64,000 bases of DNA from Actinophytocola sp044466355 (GTDB taxonomy: Bacteria > Actinomycetota > Actinomycetes > Mycobacteriales > Pseudonocardiaceae), in assembly GCF_044466355.1 (NCBI RefSeq), contig NZ_JBITMQ010000010.1, positions 186,001-250,000 on the forward strand, given 5' to 3'. A model generated the notes under the pieces. It ran no database searches, was not told the origin of the DNA, and worked only from the letters and a program-made list of their open reading frames with translations. Positions 36,194 to 47,000 of the stretch are shown here, in pieces; positions within the stretch are counted from its first letter, which is position 1, and each line of letters opens with the position of its first letter. A program made the position numbers and the translations under genes.

Positions 36194-37188
36194 GTGTTCA
36201 CACCTCCAAGGGAAACGAATGCGTCGGCGATCCGCTGCCGCCAGACCTCGTACGCCGGCTTGTCGCCGGCCGCCTGGTGTTCGGGGCGGAGCTCGTCGGC
36301 GAGCCGTGCCGCCTCCTGTGGGGTGGTGCCGCAGAGCACCTGGGTGGCGAGTTCGGAGTGGGCCGGGACGATGCCGGCGCGCACCCGTGCGTTCGCGGCG
36401 AACGCGCTGCCCTGCGCGAGGTTGCCGCGGTAGTCACCGGCACGGGTCGCTAGGGTCCGCAGCTCCTGCTCCGCCGTGGCCGGGTCGGCACCGCCGCCCG
36501 CGTAGGTGGCCGCGAGGCCGACGCCCGCCCACAGGTCCGGGCGCCGCCGCTCCGGGAACGTGTCGAGCAGGTCGGCGACCAGGACCGGGTCGGTGCCGCG
36601 GACGAACCACGACGCGCGCCCGATGCCCTGGTCGATGGCGTTGTTCGCGTAGTACCCGTGCGGGCCGCCGGGCCAGGGGAAGTCCGGGTTCTGGTACTTG
36701 CCGTCGATGTAGCGGGCGGTGTGGAAGTACGCCTGGTGGAAGCCGTAGCCGTCGAGCACCAGCGGCACCAGCACCGGGTCCAGGGCGGACGGCTTCGGCC
36801 AGCGGAACCGCGGCAGCCGTGCCATCGCCCAGCCGATCCCGACGTAGGCGAGGTATTTGTACGTCTCGCCCTTCTCGGTCTCGAAGAACCGGCGCGCGTT
36901 GTCCGACCGGCCGAAGGGCAGGCCGTCGAGCATCGCGAGGCCCATGCCCGCGCCCTCGTAGGCGAAGCCGCGCAGCCAGCCCGGCAGCTGCTCGATCCGC
37001 GCCTCCGCGTCGGCGGGCGTGCGTGCCTCCACGGCGTGGGCGTAACCGGTGAGAAATGTCTTGCCGACGGTCTCCAGTCGTTCCTGCGCGGCAGGAGATT
37101 TCTTGTGGAAGCCGCGCTTGTCGAGACTCGTCTCGACGACGTTGGGTGTGAGAAGGCGCCGCCGCAGCGCCCGCCATGAACTGCTCAA
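36190..37188 (-). CDS. unbL: Enediyne biosynthesis protein UnbL (DUF1702)
   Basis: 332 residues from a TTG at 37188, preferred over codons further upstream because AGGGGA lies six bases before it and homologues begin near LRRRLLTPNVVETSLDKRGF. The family string VETVG..FL.GY is present as LETVGKTFLTGYAHAVEA, followed by GFAYEGAGMGLAMLDGLPFG and HGYYANNAIDQGIGRA. UnbL (SgcE3-like) is required for enediyne biosynthesis in known clusters but its reaction is unknown. First gene of the minus-strand operon, divergent from pksE. Confidence 0.9.
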   Translation of the reverse strand: MSSSWRALRRRLLTPNVVETSLDKRGFHKKSPAAQERLETVGKTFLTGYAHAVEARTPADAEARIEQLPGWLRGFAYEGAGMGLAMLDGLPFGRSDNARRFFETEKGETYKYLAYVGIGWAMARLPRFRWPKPSALDPVLVPLVLDGYGFHQAYFHTARYIDGKYQNPDFPWPGGPHGYYANNAIDQGIGRASWFVRGTDPVLVADLLDTFPERRRPDLWAGVGLAATYAGGGADPATAEQELRTLATRAGDYRGNLAQGSAFAANARVRAGIVPAHSELATQVLCGTTPQEAARLADELRPEHQAAGDKPAYEVWRQRIADAFVSLGGVNT

Positions 37189-37478
37189 GTGCCATCCCCT
37201 AACCATCAGCAAAACGATGCCGTGATTTCTCTGTCAACCAGAGTCGGGCGCGCTGTCGGCACCGCGCATCTCCGCCGATGCGCTGTCACGCTTTTCCGGC
37301 ACTCGTGGACGGCACACGAGGAGATGGCAGGCAGCACACCACTTTGGCAACCTTGACAAGGCATATGAACGCGTGTCGAGGACTGTCGCCGAACTCGGCT
37401 TCATTGCCGCGTGTGCGGCGCGGCGCAATTTTTCGCGCCGATTCGGGTCGAGTGGTCGTCGAGAATAGGCGGTACAGG
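37189..37478. promoter_or_regulatory. Divergent promoter region between unbL and pksE
   Basis: 290 bp with lower GC than the flanking genes. A TTGACA at 37353-37358 precedes CATATG and could be part of a pksE promoter, but spacing to a -10 is uncertain. No clear SARP heptamer repeats could be assigned by eye, though a SARP activator is encoded nearby. Confidence 0.55.
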
Positions 37479-40400
37479 TTGAGCACCGAGCGGATCGCGA
37501 TCGTTGGCATCGGACTTCGTTACCCCGACGCCTCCAGTACGGAAGATCTCTGGGAGAACGTCCTGGCCGGGCGCCGCGCCTTCCGCAGGCTGCCCGACCA
37601 GCGGATGAACCAGGCTGACTACTATTCGCCGGACCAGAAAGCACCGGATCGCTTCTATTCCAAGAAGGCGGCGGTGCTGCGGGACTTCGAGTTCGACCGG
37701 CTCAAGTACAAGGTGGCGGGCAGCACCTACCGGTCGACCGACCTCACGCACTGGCTCGCGCTGGACGTCGCCGCGACGGCACTGGCCGACGCGGGCTTCC
37801 CGGAGGCGGAGGGGCTGCCCCGCCAGTCCACGGGTGTGGTCTTCGGCAACAGCCTCACCGGCGAGTTCTCCAGGGCGAACCTCATGCGGCTGCGCTGGCC
37901 GTACGTGCGGCGCACGCTCGCCGCGGCGCTGGCCGCCAAGGGCTGGGACGACGACGAGACCAGCGCGTTCCTCCGTGACCTGGAACCGGTGTACAAGGCG
38001 CCGTTCCCGGCGATCGACGAGGACACCCTCGCGGGCGGGCTCGCGAACACCATCGCGGGCCGCATCTGCAACTACTTCGACCTCGGCGGCGGTGGCTACA
38101 CCGTGGACGGCGCGTGCTCGTCCTCGCTGATCTCCATCGCGACCGCGGCCAAGGCGCTGACCGGCGGCGACCTCGACGTCTGCCTCGCCGGTGGCGTCGA
38201 CCTGTCGATCGACCCGTTCGAGGTGATCGGGTTCGCGAAGACCGGGGCGCTGGCGTCGGGCGAGATGAAGGTCTACGACGCCGACTCCAACGGCTTCTGG
38301 CCCGGTGAGGGCTCCGGCGTGGTCGTGCTGATGCGCGAGGAGGACGCGATCGCCCGCGGTCTGCGGATCTACGCGTCGATCACCGGCTGGGGCATGTCGT
38401 CGGACGGCAAGGGCGGCATCACCCGCCCGGAGGCCGCCGGCCACCGGCTCGCGATCAGCCGCGCCTACACGCGTGCGGGCTACGGCGTGGAGACCGTCGG
38501 CTACTTCGAGGGCCACGGGACCGGCACCGCGCTCGGCGACGCCACCGAGTTGGAGGCGATCGGCTCGGCCCGCCGCAACTCCGACCCGCAGGCTCCCGCC
38601 GCCGCGATCAGCTCGCTGAAGGGCAACATCGGCCACACCAAGGCCGCGGCGGGCGTCGGCGGCCTGATCAAGGCCGCGCTGGCGGTGCACCACCAGGTGA
38701 TCCCGCCGGGCACCGGGCACTACGACCCGCACCCGAAGCTGACCGGCGAGGACCCGGCGTTGTACGTGCCGAGCTCCCCGGAGCTGTGGCCCACCGACGC
38801 TCCCGTCCGCGCGGGTGTGTCCGCGATGGGCTTCGGTGGCATCAACACCCACATCGCGCTGGAGCAGGCACCGGGCACGAAGCGGCGCACCGCGCTGCCC
38901 GCCGAGGCCGGGACGCTGCACAGCGGGCGGCAGGACGCCGAGCTGCTGCTGTTCGACGCCGTCGACCACGCCGCGCTGCGCGAGCGGGTCGCGGACCTTG
39001 CCGACGTGGTGGCCAAGGTGTCGTTCGCCGAGGTCGCCGACCTGGCGGCGGAACTGTCCGGGCAGCTGTCCGGCGGTCCGGTCCGCGCCGCGGTCGTGAC
39101 CACCAGCCCGGAGGACGCCGTCGCGAAGCTGGAGCGGCTGGTCGCGGCGATCGACGACGGCGAGGAGAAGCTGGCCACCGCGGACGGGGTGTACCTGGAC
39201 CAGGGGACCACCGCGCCGAAGATCGCCTACCTGTTCCCCGGCCAGGGTTCCGGGCGGGGCGCCATCGGCGCGATCCGCCGCCGGTTCCCCGCCGCGGAGG
39301 ACGTGTTCGCGACGGCGGGCGTGCCCGTCGGCGGCGACCAGGTCGCGACCCAGGTGGCGCAGCCACGCATCGTCGCCGGGTCCGTCGCCGCGCTGCGGGT
39401 GCTGCGCACGCTCGGCGTCGACGCGGACGTCGCGGTCGGGCACAGCCTCGGCGAGCTGACCGCCCTGTCGTGGGCGGGCGCGCTGTCCGACGAGGACGTG
39501 CTGCGGCTGGCAAAGGCACGCGGCGAGGTCATGGCCAACGCGAGCCAGGGCGGCGGCGCGATGGCGGGACTCGCCACCACGCCCGCCAAGGCCGAGGAGC
39601 TGTTCGGCGACGACCCGGTGGTCATCGCCGGGTACAACGGGCCGAAGCAGACGGTCATCGCCGGTGACGCCGGCGCGGTGGACCGCGTGTGCGAGCGGGC
39701 CAGGGCCGCGGGCATCACCGCGAACCGGCTGAACGTCTCGCACGCCTTCCACTCGCCCCTGGTCGAGCCCGCGTCCATCGCGATGACCGAACGGCTGGCC
39801 GAGTTCGACTTCACCCCGCCCTCCCGCGCGGTGGCGTCGACGGTGACGGGCGACCTGCTGGACCCAGCGACCGACCTGCGCGTGCTGCTGCGCGACCAGG
39901 TGCTGTTCCCGGTGCGGTTCCACGAGGCGGCCGCCAAGGCCGCCGAGGGCGCGGACCTCGCGGTGGAGGTCGGGCCGGGCCGGGTGCTCGCCGGCCTGCT
40001 GCGCGACATCGCACCCGGCACGCCGGTGCTGTCGGTCGACACCGACAACGCCTCGCTCACCCCGCTGCTGTCGGTGGTCGGCGCCGCGTTCGCGCTCGGC
40101 GCGAAGGTCGACACCGCCGCGCTGTTCACCGACCGGGTCGTGCGCCCGCTGCCGCTGGACGGCGGGTTCACGTTCCTGGCGAGCCCGTGCGAGGCGGCAC
40201 CGGACCTGTCGGTCGGGATCAGCGAGTTCGGCGCCCTGGAGGCATCCCCGGTCTCAGCCTCGGCCGAGCAGTCCGAGCAGTCCGACGGCGACGGCCCGTC
40301 CACGCTGGACCTGCTGCGCAAGCTCGCCGCCGAGCGCGTCGAGCTGCCGCTGGAGACCGTCACCGCGGCCACCCACCCGCTGGACGACCTGCACCTCAGC

Positions 40401-43298
40401 TCGATCACGGTCGGCCAGCTCGTCAACGACGTCACCCGCCAGCTCGGCCTGCCGACGCTGGAGGCGACGACCAACTTCGCGACCGTCACGCTCGGCGAGC
40501 TGGCCGAGCTGATCGACGAGATGGGCGCGTCCGCCGACGGCTCGGAGTCGGGCGGCGGCAACGAGGTGGCCGGGGTCGGCCAGTGGGTGCGGCCGTTCTC
40601 GGTCGACTACGTGCCCGCGAGGACGCCGAGGGTCGACGTCGGCACCGGCCCGGCGGGCTCCTGGGAGGTGTACGCCCCTGCGGGTCACCCGCTCGCCGAG
40701 CGGCTGCGGGTCGCGATCGAGGAGGCGGGCATCGGCGACGGTGTGCTGCTGGTCCTGCCGGACAGCGGTGAGCAGCACGTCGACCTGATCCTGGCGGCGG
40801 GCAAGGCGGCCGTCGCCGCGGCGCCCGGCACCCGGTTCGTGGCCGTGCAGAACCGCTACGGCGCGTCCGGCCTGGTCAGGACCGCGTTCCTGGAGGCGGC
40901 CGAGGCCCCGACGACCATCGTGTCGCTGCCCGACCTCGCCCCGTCGACGGCCGCCGAGATCGACGACGCGGTGCGCCGTGTGATCACCGAGGCCGCCGCG
41001 ACGACGACGTTCAGCGAGGTCCGCTACACCGAGGAGGGGCAGCGGACGACGCCGGTGCTGACCGTGCTCCAGCCGCCCGCCGAGGAGGTCGCCGGCACGC
41101 CGCTGGACAGCTCCGACGTGCTGCTGGTCACCGGCGGCGCCAAGGGCATCACCGCGGAGTGCGCGCTGGTCATGGCGCTGGACTCGGGTGCGAAGCTCGC
41201 GCTCGTCGGCCGGGACGCCCCCGCCGACGACGAGGAGATCTCGGCCAACCTGGCCAGGATGACCGCGGCCGGGGTGGTGTGCCAGTACGAGCGGGCCGAC
41301 GTGACCGACCCCGAGCAGGTCGCCGCGGCCGTCGCCCGGTTCACCGAAGGCCTCGGCCCGGTCACGGCGGTCATGCACGGCGCGGGCCGCAACGAGCCGT
41401 CGGCGCTGAGCAACCTCTCCGAGGAGCGGTTCCACCAGACGCTCGCCGTCAAGATCGCGGGCCTGCGCGCGGTGCTCGACGCGGTGGACCAGAACCGGAT
41501 CAAGCTCCTGGTCACGTTCGGCAGCATCATCGGCCGGGCCGGGCTGCGCGGTGAGGCGCACTACTCGACCGCCAACGACTGGATGTCCGAGCTGACCGCG
41601 GACTTCCAGCGTGCGCACCCGAACGCGCGGGCGCTGGCGATGGAGTGGTCGGTCTGGTCCGGCGCGGGCATGGGCGAGCGGCTCGGTGTCGTCGAGCAGC
41701 TGGTGCGCGGCGGCATCACGCCGATCTCCGTCGAGGAAGGCCTGAAGGTGCTGCGCCAGGTGCTCGCCGACCCGTCGGCCGGTCCGGTGCTGACCATCAC
41801 CGGCCGCATGGGCGGACTGCCGACCCTGCCGCTGGACACGAGCCGGGAGCTGCCGCTGACCAGGTTCGTCGACCGGGTGCTCGTGAACTACCCGGACGTC
41901 GAGCTGGTCACCGAGGTGGAGCTGTCGGCGGGCAGCGACCCGTACCTGTCCGACCACCTGCTGGACGGCGACCTGCTGTTCCCCGCGGTGGTGGGCATGG
42001 AGGCGATGGCCCAGGTCGCGACGGCCGTGCTCGGCAGGACCGGCGCGCCGCTGCTTTCGGACGTCGAGTTCCTGCGCCCGATCGTGGTCCGGCCGGGCAC
42101 CACGACCGCCGTGCGGCTCGCGGCGCTGGTCCGTGACACCGAGACGGTGACCGTGGCCATCCGCGCCGAGGACACCGGGTTCAGCGCCGACCACTTCCGT
42201 GCGACGCTGCGGCTGCCGCAACCGGGCGTGCCGGACACGGGGGTCTCGCGGACGGCGACCGCGCTGCCGCTGGTGCCGGTCGACCCGATCACCGAGCTCT
42301 ACGGCGGCGTGATGTTCCAGGGCAAGCGGTTCCAGCGGGTGCTCGGCTACCGGCGGGCGAACGCCCGGCACGCGGTGGCCGAGCTGGGGACGACCACCCC
42401 GGCGCCGTGGTTCGCCGCCTACCTGCCGCAGGAGCAGGTGTTGGCCGACCCCGGCACCCGCGACGCGGTGATGCACGCGCTCCAGTGCTGTGTGCCGGAC
42501 GCGACGCTGCTGCCGCAGGGCGTCGACCGGCTGTACCTCGCCGAGCCCGCCGACCAGCACGTCGAGTACGTGGTGCTGGACGCCCGCGAGCGGTCGCAGG
42601 ACGGCGACAGCTACGTCTACGACATCGACGTGCTCGAACCGCGCGGCCGGGTGGTCGAACGCTGGGAAGGGCTGACGCTGCGTGCCGTGCGGCAGAAGGA
42701 CAGCTCGGGACCGTGGGTGTCCGCGATGCTCTCCGGCTACCTGGAGCGGGCGCTCGAGCGGACCATCGGCGGCAGCCGGTCGGTGGTCGTGGAGCCCGAC
42801 CCGGAGCCGGGCACGCCGTCGGACCGGCGGGCGCAGACCCAGCTGGCCGCGAGCCGTGCGCTCGGCCGCGAGGTGACCGTGCGGTACCGGCCGGACGGCA
42901 AGCCCGAGGTGGACGGCGCCTCGATCTCGGCGTCCCACGGTGCCGGCGTGAGCCTGGTGGTGACCGGGGCCGGCCGTCTCGGTTGCGACGTGGAGACGGT
43001 GGTGAACCGCACCGAGGAGGACTGGACCGGCCTGCTCGGTGAGGACCTGTGCCGGGTCCGCGACCTGGTGGTCGCGGAGGCCGGCGAGGAAGCAGACACA
43101 GCGGGCACGCGGCTCTGGTCCGCGCTGGAGTGCCTGCGCAAAACGGGTACGACGACGCGGGACCTCACGATCGACCGGGTCTCGGCGGACGGCTGGATCG
43201 TGCTGTCCACCGGGGATGCCCGGATCGCCACGTGGGTGACCACCCTCAACGACCTGCCCGACCCGGTCGTGTTCGCCGTGCTGTCCGGAGAGAGGTGA
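37479..43298 (+). CDS. pksE: Iterative type I enediyne polyketide synthase
   Basis: 1939 residues from a TTG at 37479, chosen because AGGCGG lies six bases upstream and the protein then starts STERIAIVGIGLRYPDA, as in known PksE proteins; an open frame continues upstream without a ribosome site. Domains in order: ketosynthase with DGACSSSL (Cys213), EGHGTGT (His346) and NIGHTK (His386); acyltransferase GHSLGE (Ser656); central carrier domain DLHLSSITVG (Ser975); ketoreductase LLVTGGAKGI (about 1217); dehydratase SDHLLDGDLLFP (His1493); and C-terminal phosphopantetheinyl transferase with GCDVETV (Asp1837) and WSALECLRK. This architecture is unique to enediyne synthases, which build the linear polyene that becomes the warhead. 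Length and order are complete. It cannot by itself tell 9- from 10-membered enediynes. Confidence 0.96.
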   Translation: MSTERIAIVGIGLRYPDASSTEDLWENVLAGRRAFRRLPDQRMNQADYYSPDQKAPDRFYSKKAAVLRDFEFDRLKYKVAGSTYRSTDLTHWLALDVAATALADAGFPEAEGLPRQSTGVVFGNSLTGEFSRANLMRLRWPYVRRTLAAALAAKGWDDDETSAFLRDLEPVYKAPFPAIDEDTLAGGLANTIAGRICNYFDLGGGGYTVDGACSSSLISIATAAKALTGGDLDVCLAGGVDLSIDPFEVIGFAKTGALASGEMKVYDADSNGFWPGEGSGVVVLMREEDAIARGLRIYASITGWGMSSDGKGGITRPEAAGHRLAISRAYTRAGYGVETVGYFEGHGTGTALGDATELEAIGSARRNSDPQAPAAAISSLKGNIGHTKAAAGVGGLIKAALAVHHQVIPPGTGHYDPHPKLTGEDPALYVPSSPELWPTDAPVRAGVSAMGFGGINTHIALEQAPGTKRRTALPAEAGTLHSGRQDAELLLFDAVDHAALRERVADLADVVAKVSFAEVADLAAELSGQLSGGPVRAAVVTTSPEDAVAKLERLVAAIDDGEEKLATADGVYLDQGTTAPKIAYLFPGQGSGRGAIGAIRRRFPAAEDVFATAGVPVGGDQVATQVAQPRIVAGSVAALRVLRTLGVDADVAVGHSLGELTALSWAGALSDEDVLRLAKARGEVMANASQGGGAMAGLATTPAKAEELFGDDPVVIAGYNGPKQTVIAGDAGAVDRVCERARAAGITANRLNVSHAFHSPLVEPASIAMTERLAEFDFTPPSRAVASTVTGDLLDPATDLRVLLRDQVLFPVRFHEAAAKAAEGADLAVEVGPGRVLAGLLRDIAPGTPVLSVDTDNASLTPLLSVVGAAFALGAKVDTAALFTDRVVRPLPLDGGFTFLASPCEAAPDLSVGISEFGALEASPVSASAEQSEQSDGDGPSTLDLLRKLAAERVELPLETVTAATHPLDDLHLSSITVGQLVNDVTRQLGLPTLEATTNFATVTLGELAELIDEMGASADGSESGGGNEVAGVGQWVRPFSVDYVPARTPRVDVGTGPAGSWEVYAPAGHPLAERLRVAIEEAGIGDGVLLVLPDSGEQHVDLILAAGKAAVAAAPGTRFVAVQNRYGASGLVRTAFLEAAEAPTTIVSLPDLAPSTAAEIDDAVRRVITEAAATTTFSEVRYTEEGQRTTPVLTVLQPPAEEVAGTPLDSSDVLLVTGGAKGITAECALVMALDSGAKLALVGRDAPADDEEISANLARMTAAGVVCQYERADVTDPEQVAAAVARFTEGLGPVTAVMHGAGRNEPSALSNLSEERFHQTLAVKIAGLRAVLDAVDQNRIKLLVTFGSIIGRAGLRGEAHYSTANDWMSELTADFQRAHPNARALAMEWSVWSGAGMGERLGVVEQLVRGGITPISVEEGLKVLRQVLADPSAGPVLTITGRMGGLPTLPLDTSRELPLTRFVDRVLVNYPDVELVTEVELSAGSDPYLSDHLLDGDLLFPAVVGMEAMAQVATAVLGRTGAPLLSDVEFLRPIVVRPGTTTAVRLAALVRDTETVTVAIRAEDTGFSADHFRATLRLPQPGVPDTGVSRTATALPLVPVDPITELYGGVMFQGKRFQRVLGYRRANARHAVAELGTTTPAPWFAAYLPQEQVLADPGTRDAVMHALQCCVPDATLLPQGVDRLYLAEPADQHVEYVVLDARERSQDGDSYVYDIDVLEPRGRVVERWEGLTLRAVRQKDSSGPWVSAMLSGYLERALERTIGGSRSVVVEPDPEPGTPSDRRAQTQLAASRALGREVTVRYRPDGKPEVDGASISASHGAGVSLVVTGAGRLGCDVETVVNRTEEDWTGLLGEDLCRVRDLVVAEAGEEADTAGTRLWSALECLRKTGTTTRDLTIDRVSADGWIVLSTGDARIATWVTTLNDLPDPVVFAVLSGER

Positions 43299-43751
43299 GT
43301 GAGCGAGATGGCTGGGTATTACGAGATCCGGCACCGGGTGGGCTTCGAGGAGACCAACTTCGTCGGCAACGTGTACTACGTGCACTACCTGCGCTGGCAG
43401 GGCCACTGCAGGGAGCAGTTCCTGCAGGAGAAGGCGCCGGAGGTGATGGCGGAGATCATGAACGACGACCTGAAGCTGTTCACGCTGAAGGCCGACTGCG
43501 AGTTCTTCGCCGAGATCGCCGCCTTCGACGAGCTGAGCGTGCGGATGCGGCTGGACGAGCTGACGCAGACGCAGGTCGAGTTCGCGTTCGACTACGTGCG
43601 GATCAAGGACGGCACGGAGGGACTGATCGCGAGGGGGCGGCAGCGGATCGCGTGCATGCGCGGCCCCAACAACGACACGGTTCCGACGCGGGTGCCCGCG
43701 CAGCTGCGTGAGGCACTGGCCCCCTACACCGCCGCACACGTCACCATCTAA
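43299..43751 (+). CDS. Enediyne hot-dog thioesterase (E10-like)
   Basis: 150 residues from a GTG at 43299, immediately after the pksE stop; an ATG at 43308 is the alternative. The N-terminus YYEIRHRVGFEETNFVGNVY followed by YVHYLRWQGHCREQFL matches the enediyne E10/TEBC thioesterase, a 4-hydroxybenzoyl-CoA-thioesterase-like hot-dog enzyme. It releases the polyene product from PksE. Position right after pksE is the universal arrangement, and the operon ends at a strong hairpin 36 bp downstream. Confidence 0.95.
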   Translation: MSEMAGYYEIRHRVGFEETNFVGNVYYVHYLRWQGHCREQFLQEKAPEVMAEIMNDDLKLFTLKADCEFFAEIAAFDELSVRMRLDELTQTQVEFAFDYVRIKDGTEGLIARGRQRIACMRGPNNDTVPTRVPAQLREALAPYTAAHVTI

Positions 43752-43786
43752 CGCTCCCACCGGGCGGTCACCGGCTCGACACGGGC

Positions 43787-43820
43787 TCGCCGCCCCGGCC
43801 CGACGGCCGGGGCGGCGAGT
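43787..43820 (+). terminator. Terminator of the pksE-thioesterase operon
   Basis: CTCGCCGCCCCGGCC and its exact complement form a 15-bp perfect stem with a 4-base loop (CGAC), located 36 bases after the thioesterase stop. No U-tract follows, which is normal for GC-rich actinomycetes. Confidence 0.88.
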
Positions 43821-43875
43821 TCCGGGTTACCACTCCTGATCACGGGCCGCCCGATATTTCCACTCAGTGCAGACA

Positions 43876-43888
43876 ATTCGTCACGAAT
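43876..43888. promoter_or_regulatory. Short palindrome upstream of the SARP regulator
   Basis: ATTCGT-C-ACGAAT is a 13-base perfect palindrome in the 258-bp AT-richer gap (43821-44078) between the pksE terminator and the regulator gene. It may be a binding site in the regulator's promoter. No other feature is seen in that gap. Confidence 0.35.
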
Positions 43889-44078
43889 GGTGCGGCAATC
43901 GGCGCCACGGATTCCGGCCGAATTCGAGCACCGCCCTCCCTGCCATTTAGCACCGACGCGCGAGAATCGCCGACCGGTGTGAGACACTCCCTTGGATGGC
44001 CTGGTCGGACGGACCAAGCTTCTGCTCACGGGAGCCGGAGCGGACCAGGGAAGGGTGTGCCGATGCTGGGGGCGTGAT

Positions 44079-47000
44079 GTGCTCGCACTGCGACTGCTAG
44101 GCCCCCTGACGCTGTCCGTCGACCAGGACGAGCTCGACCTCGGGGGCGCCCGGCAACGGGTGGTCATCGCGATGCTGGCGCTCAACGCCAACCGGGTCGT
44201 GCCGGTCGAGGCGCTCATCGACGCGGTCTGGGACACCTCGCCGCCGAACACCGCACGCGCGCAGATCCAGATCTGCGTGTCCGGGCTGCGCAGGGTGCTG
44301 TCCGGTGCGGGCGAAGAGCTACAGATCCGCACCCGCGCACCCGGCTACCTGCTGGAGATCGGTGCGGACGTCCTCGACGTCGCCCGGTTCAACAACCTCG
44401 TGACCGCCGCGCGCACGCACGTCGAGGCCAATCGGCTCTCCGAGGCCGTCGCCACGCTGCGCAGCGCGTTGTCGCTGTGGCGCGGGCCCGCGCTCGCGGG
44501 CATGAACTCCGAACCGCTGCGCAGGAACGCGGCCCAGCTCGAGGACACCAGGGTCACCGCGATCATGGAACGGATCCGCCTCGACCTCGCGCTCGGCAGG
44601 CACGAGGAGATCGTCGGGGAGCTGTTCGCGCTGGTCAAGGAGCATCCGCTGCGGGAGCGGCTGTACGAGTACCTGATGCTCGCGCTGTACCGGTCGGGAC
44701 GCCAGGCCGAGGCGCTCGAGGTGTGCAGGCGGGGCCGCGCCACGCTCAAGGAGGAGCTCGGCATCGAGCTCGGCGAGAGCACGCGGCGCCTGGAAACCGC
44801 GATCCTCAACCGCGACCCGAAGCTCGACATCGCGATCAGCGGCGGCCCGGTGCCGAGCGGCATGCCTGTGACGGCCCCGGCCGAACCGCAGTCGGTGGTC
44901 CCGCGCAGGCTGCCCGCGACGATCGCGGACTTCACCGGCAGGCAGGCGCAGCTGGCCGAGATCAAGCGTGCGCTCGGCGACGACGGGCAACGCTCGCGGA
45001 CCGAGAACTACGGCATGCGCATCGTCTCGATCTCCGGCAAGGGCGGTGTCGGCAAGTCCACGCTCGCGCTGCGTGTCGCGCACGAGCTGCGTGACGCCTA
45101 CCCCGACGGCCACCTCTACGGCGACCTGGAGTCCACCGTCGACGACGACCGGGTGCGCGGCGTGCTCGCCAGGTTCCTGCGAGCGCTCGGCGTCGACGGC
45201 AAGGCGATACCCGACGACGACGAGGAGCGCGGCGACCTCTACCGCAGCCGCGTCGCCAACAAGAAGGTGCTGGTCGTGCTCGACGGCGCGACCGACGAGG
45301 GCCAGGTCATGCCGCTGTTGCCGGCCGGGCCGGGGTGCGCGGTGATCGTGACCAGCAGGGCGCGGCTGTCCGGGCTGCCCGGTGCGCGCCAGATCGACAT
45401 CGACGTGTTCGACGTCGAGCACTCGCTGCAGCTGCTCGCCACGATCGTCGGCGAGGACCGGCTGAACGCCGAACCGGAGGCGGGCCGCGAGCTCGTCGAA
45501 CTGTGCGGTGGTCTCCCCCTCGCGATCAGGATCGCGGGCGCCCGGCTCGCCTCGCGGGCGCACTGGCGCATCGACCTGCTGGTCAACCGGCTGCGCGACA
45601 ACGTCCGCAGGCTCGACGAGCTGTCCTTCCGCGGCCTGGTGCTGCGCTCCAACATGAGCCAGAGCTACCAGGCGCTCTCCCCCGTCGGCCAGCGCCTGTT
45701 CCGCCGGTTCGCGCTGGTCACCATGCCCGACTTCCCCGGCTGGGTCGCCGCCGCGCTGCTCGACATCGACCCGTTCGACGCCGTCGAGGTGGTGGAGAGC
45801 CTGGTCGACGCGCAGCTGCTGGACACCGTGCAGTACCCGGGCGAGCGGCTGCGCTACCGGTTCCACGACCTCATCCGCGTCTACGCGAACGAACAGCTCG
45901 ACACCGCGGAGACCGCCACCGAGCGCGCCGCCACCGTCGAGCGGCTGGTCGGCGCGTGGCTGGCACGGGCCGAGCGCGCGCACCGCAAGGAGTACGGCGG
46001 CGACTACACGATCATCCACGGCACCGCGCCCCGCTGGTCGGGCGTGGCGGAGCTGGAGGAGATCGAGGAGATGGGCAACCAGATCGAGTGGCTGGAAACG
46101 GAGCGCCGCTCGCTCGTGTCGACCGTCCACCTGGCCGCCGACCACGGGATGGCGGAGGCGTGCTGGGACCTCGCGCTCACCTCGGTGACGTTGTTCTCGG
46201 TGAAGGGCCACTTCGACGACTGGCGGGAGACCACCGAACGGGCGCTCGCCGCGGCAGAGGCGGCGGGCAACCAGCGCGGCCGCGCCGCGATGCTGTACTC
46301 GCTCGGCACGATGTACCTGTTCCACACCCGGCTCACCGAGGCCGAACGGTGCTACTCCGCCGCGCTCGAGGTCTTCGAGGAACTGGGTGACGACCACGGC
46401 CGCGCACTCGTGCTGCGCAACGGCGCCACCGCCGACCGGCTGCGCAACCGGGACGCGGCGACGCTGGCGAAGTTCGAGGCGGCGTTGGAGCTGATGCGCG
46501 CGGTCGGCGACCGGGTCGGTGAGGCCCACGTGCTGCAGAGCCTGGCGAAGGTGGCGATCGACGGACAGGACGCCGACCGCGCGCACGAACTGTTGCAGGA
46601 AGCTCTCGACGGTTATCGCGGGGTGGGTTACCTGCGCGGCGAGGCGCAGGCACTGAACTGGTTCGCGGAGTTGCACCTGCTCGTCAACCAGGTGGAGCAG
46701 GCGCACCAGGCGCTGAACCGGGTGCTCCTGATCGTGCGCGACATCGGCGACCGCATCGGCGAAGCACACGCGTTGTACCGGCTCGGGGTGGTGCGGCAAC
46801 GATCGGGGCGGTTGGACAGCGCGGAGACCACCCTCCAGCACGCGCTGTCGCTCGCACAGCAGATCGGTGAGCACGTGGTCGCCGGGATGACCCACTACAC
46901 GCTGGCGGAGATCGCGCTGACGCGCGGTCACGTGGCCGCGGCCGCCGACCACGTCGAGGCCGCGCACGCGCTGTTCACCGAGCTCGACTCGACGGTCTGG

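Noticed and set aside
34259..36433. Long plus-strand open frame opposite unbV
   Set aside because: No domain and low-complexity composition; it mirrors unbV codon positions.
37340..37360. TTGGCAA/TTGACAA pair before pksE as SARP heptamer repeats
   Set aside because: The spacing is 9 bp rather than the 11- or 22-bp periodicity of known SARP sites, and only two imperfect copies exist.
40254..43760. 1168-codon minus-strand open frame opposite pksE
   Set aside because: Arg/Asp/His-rich noise with no ribosome site; pksE is unambiguous on the other strand.
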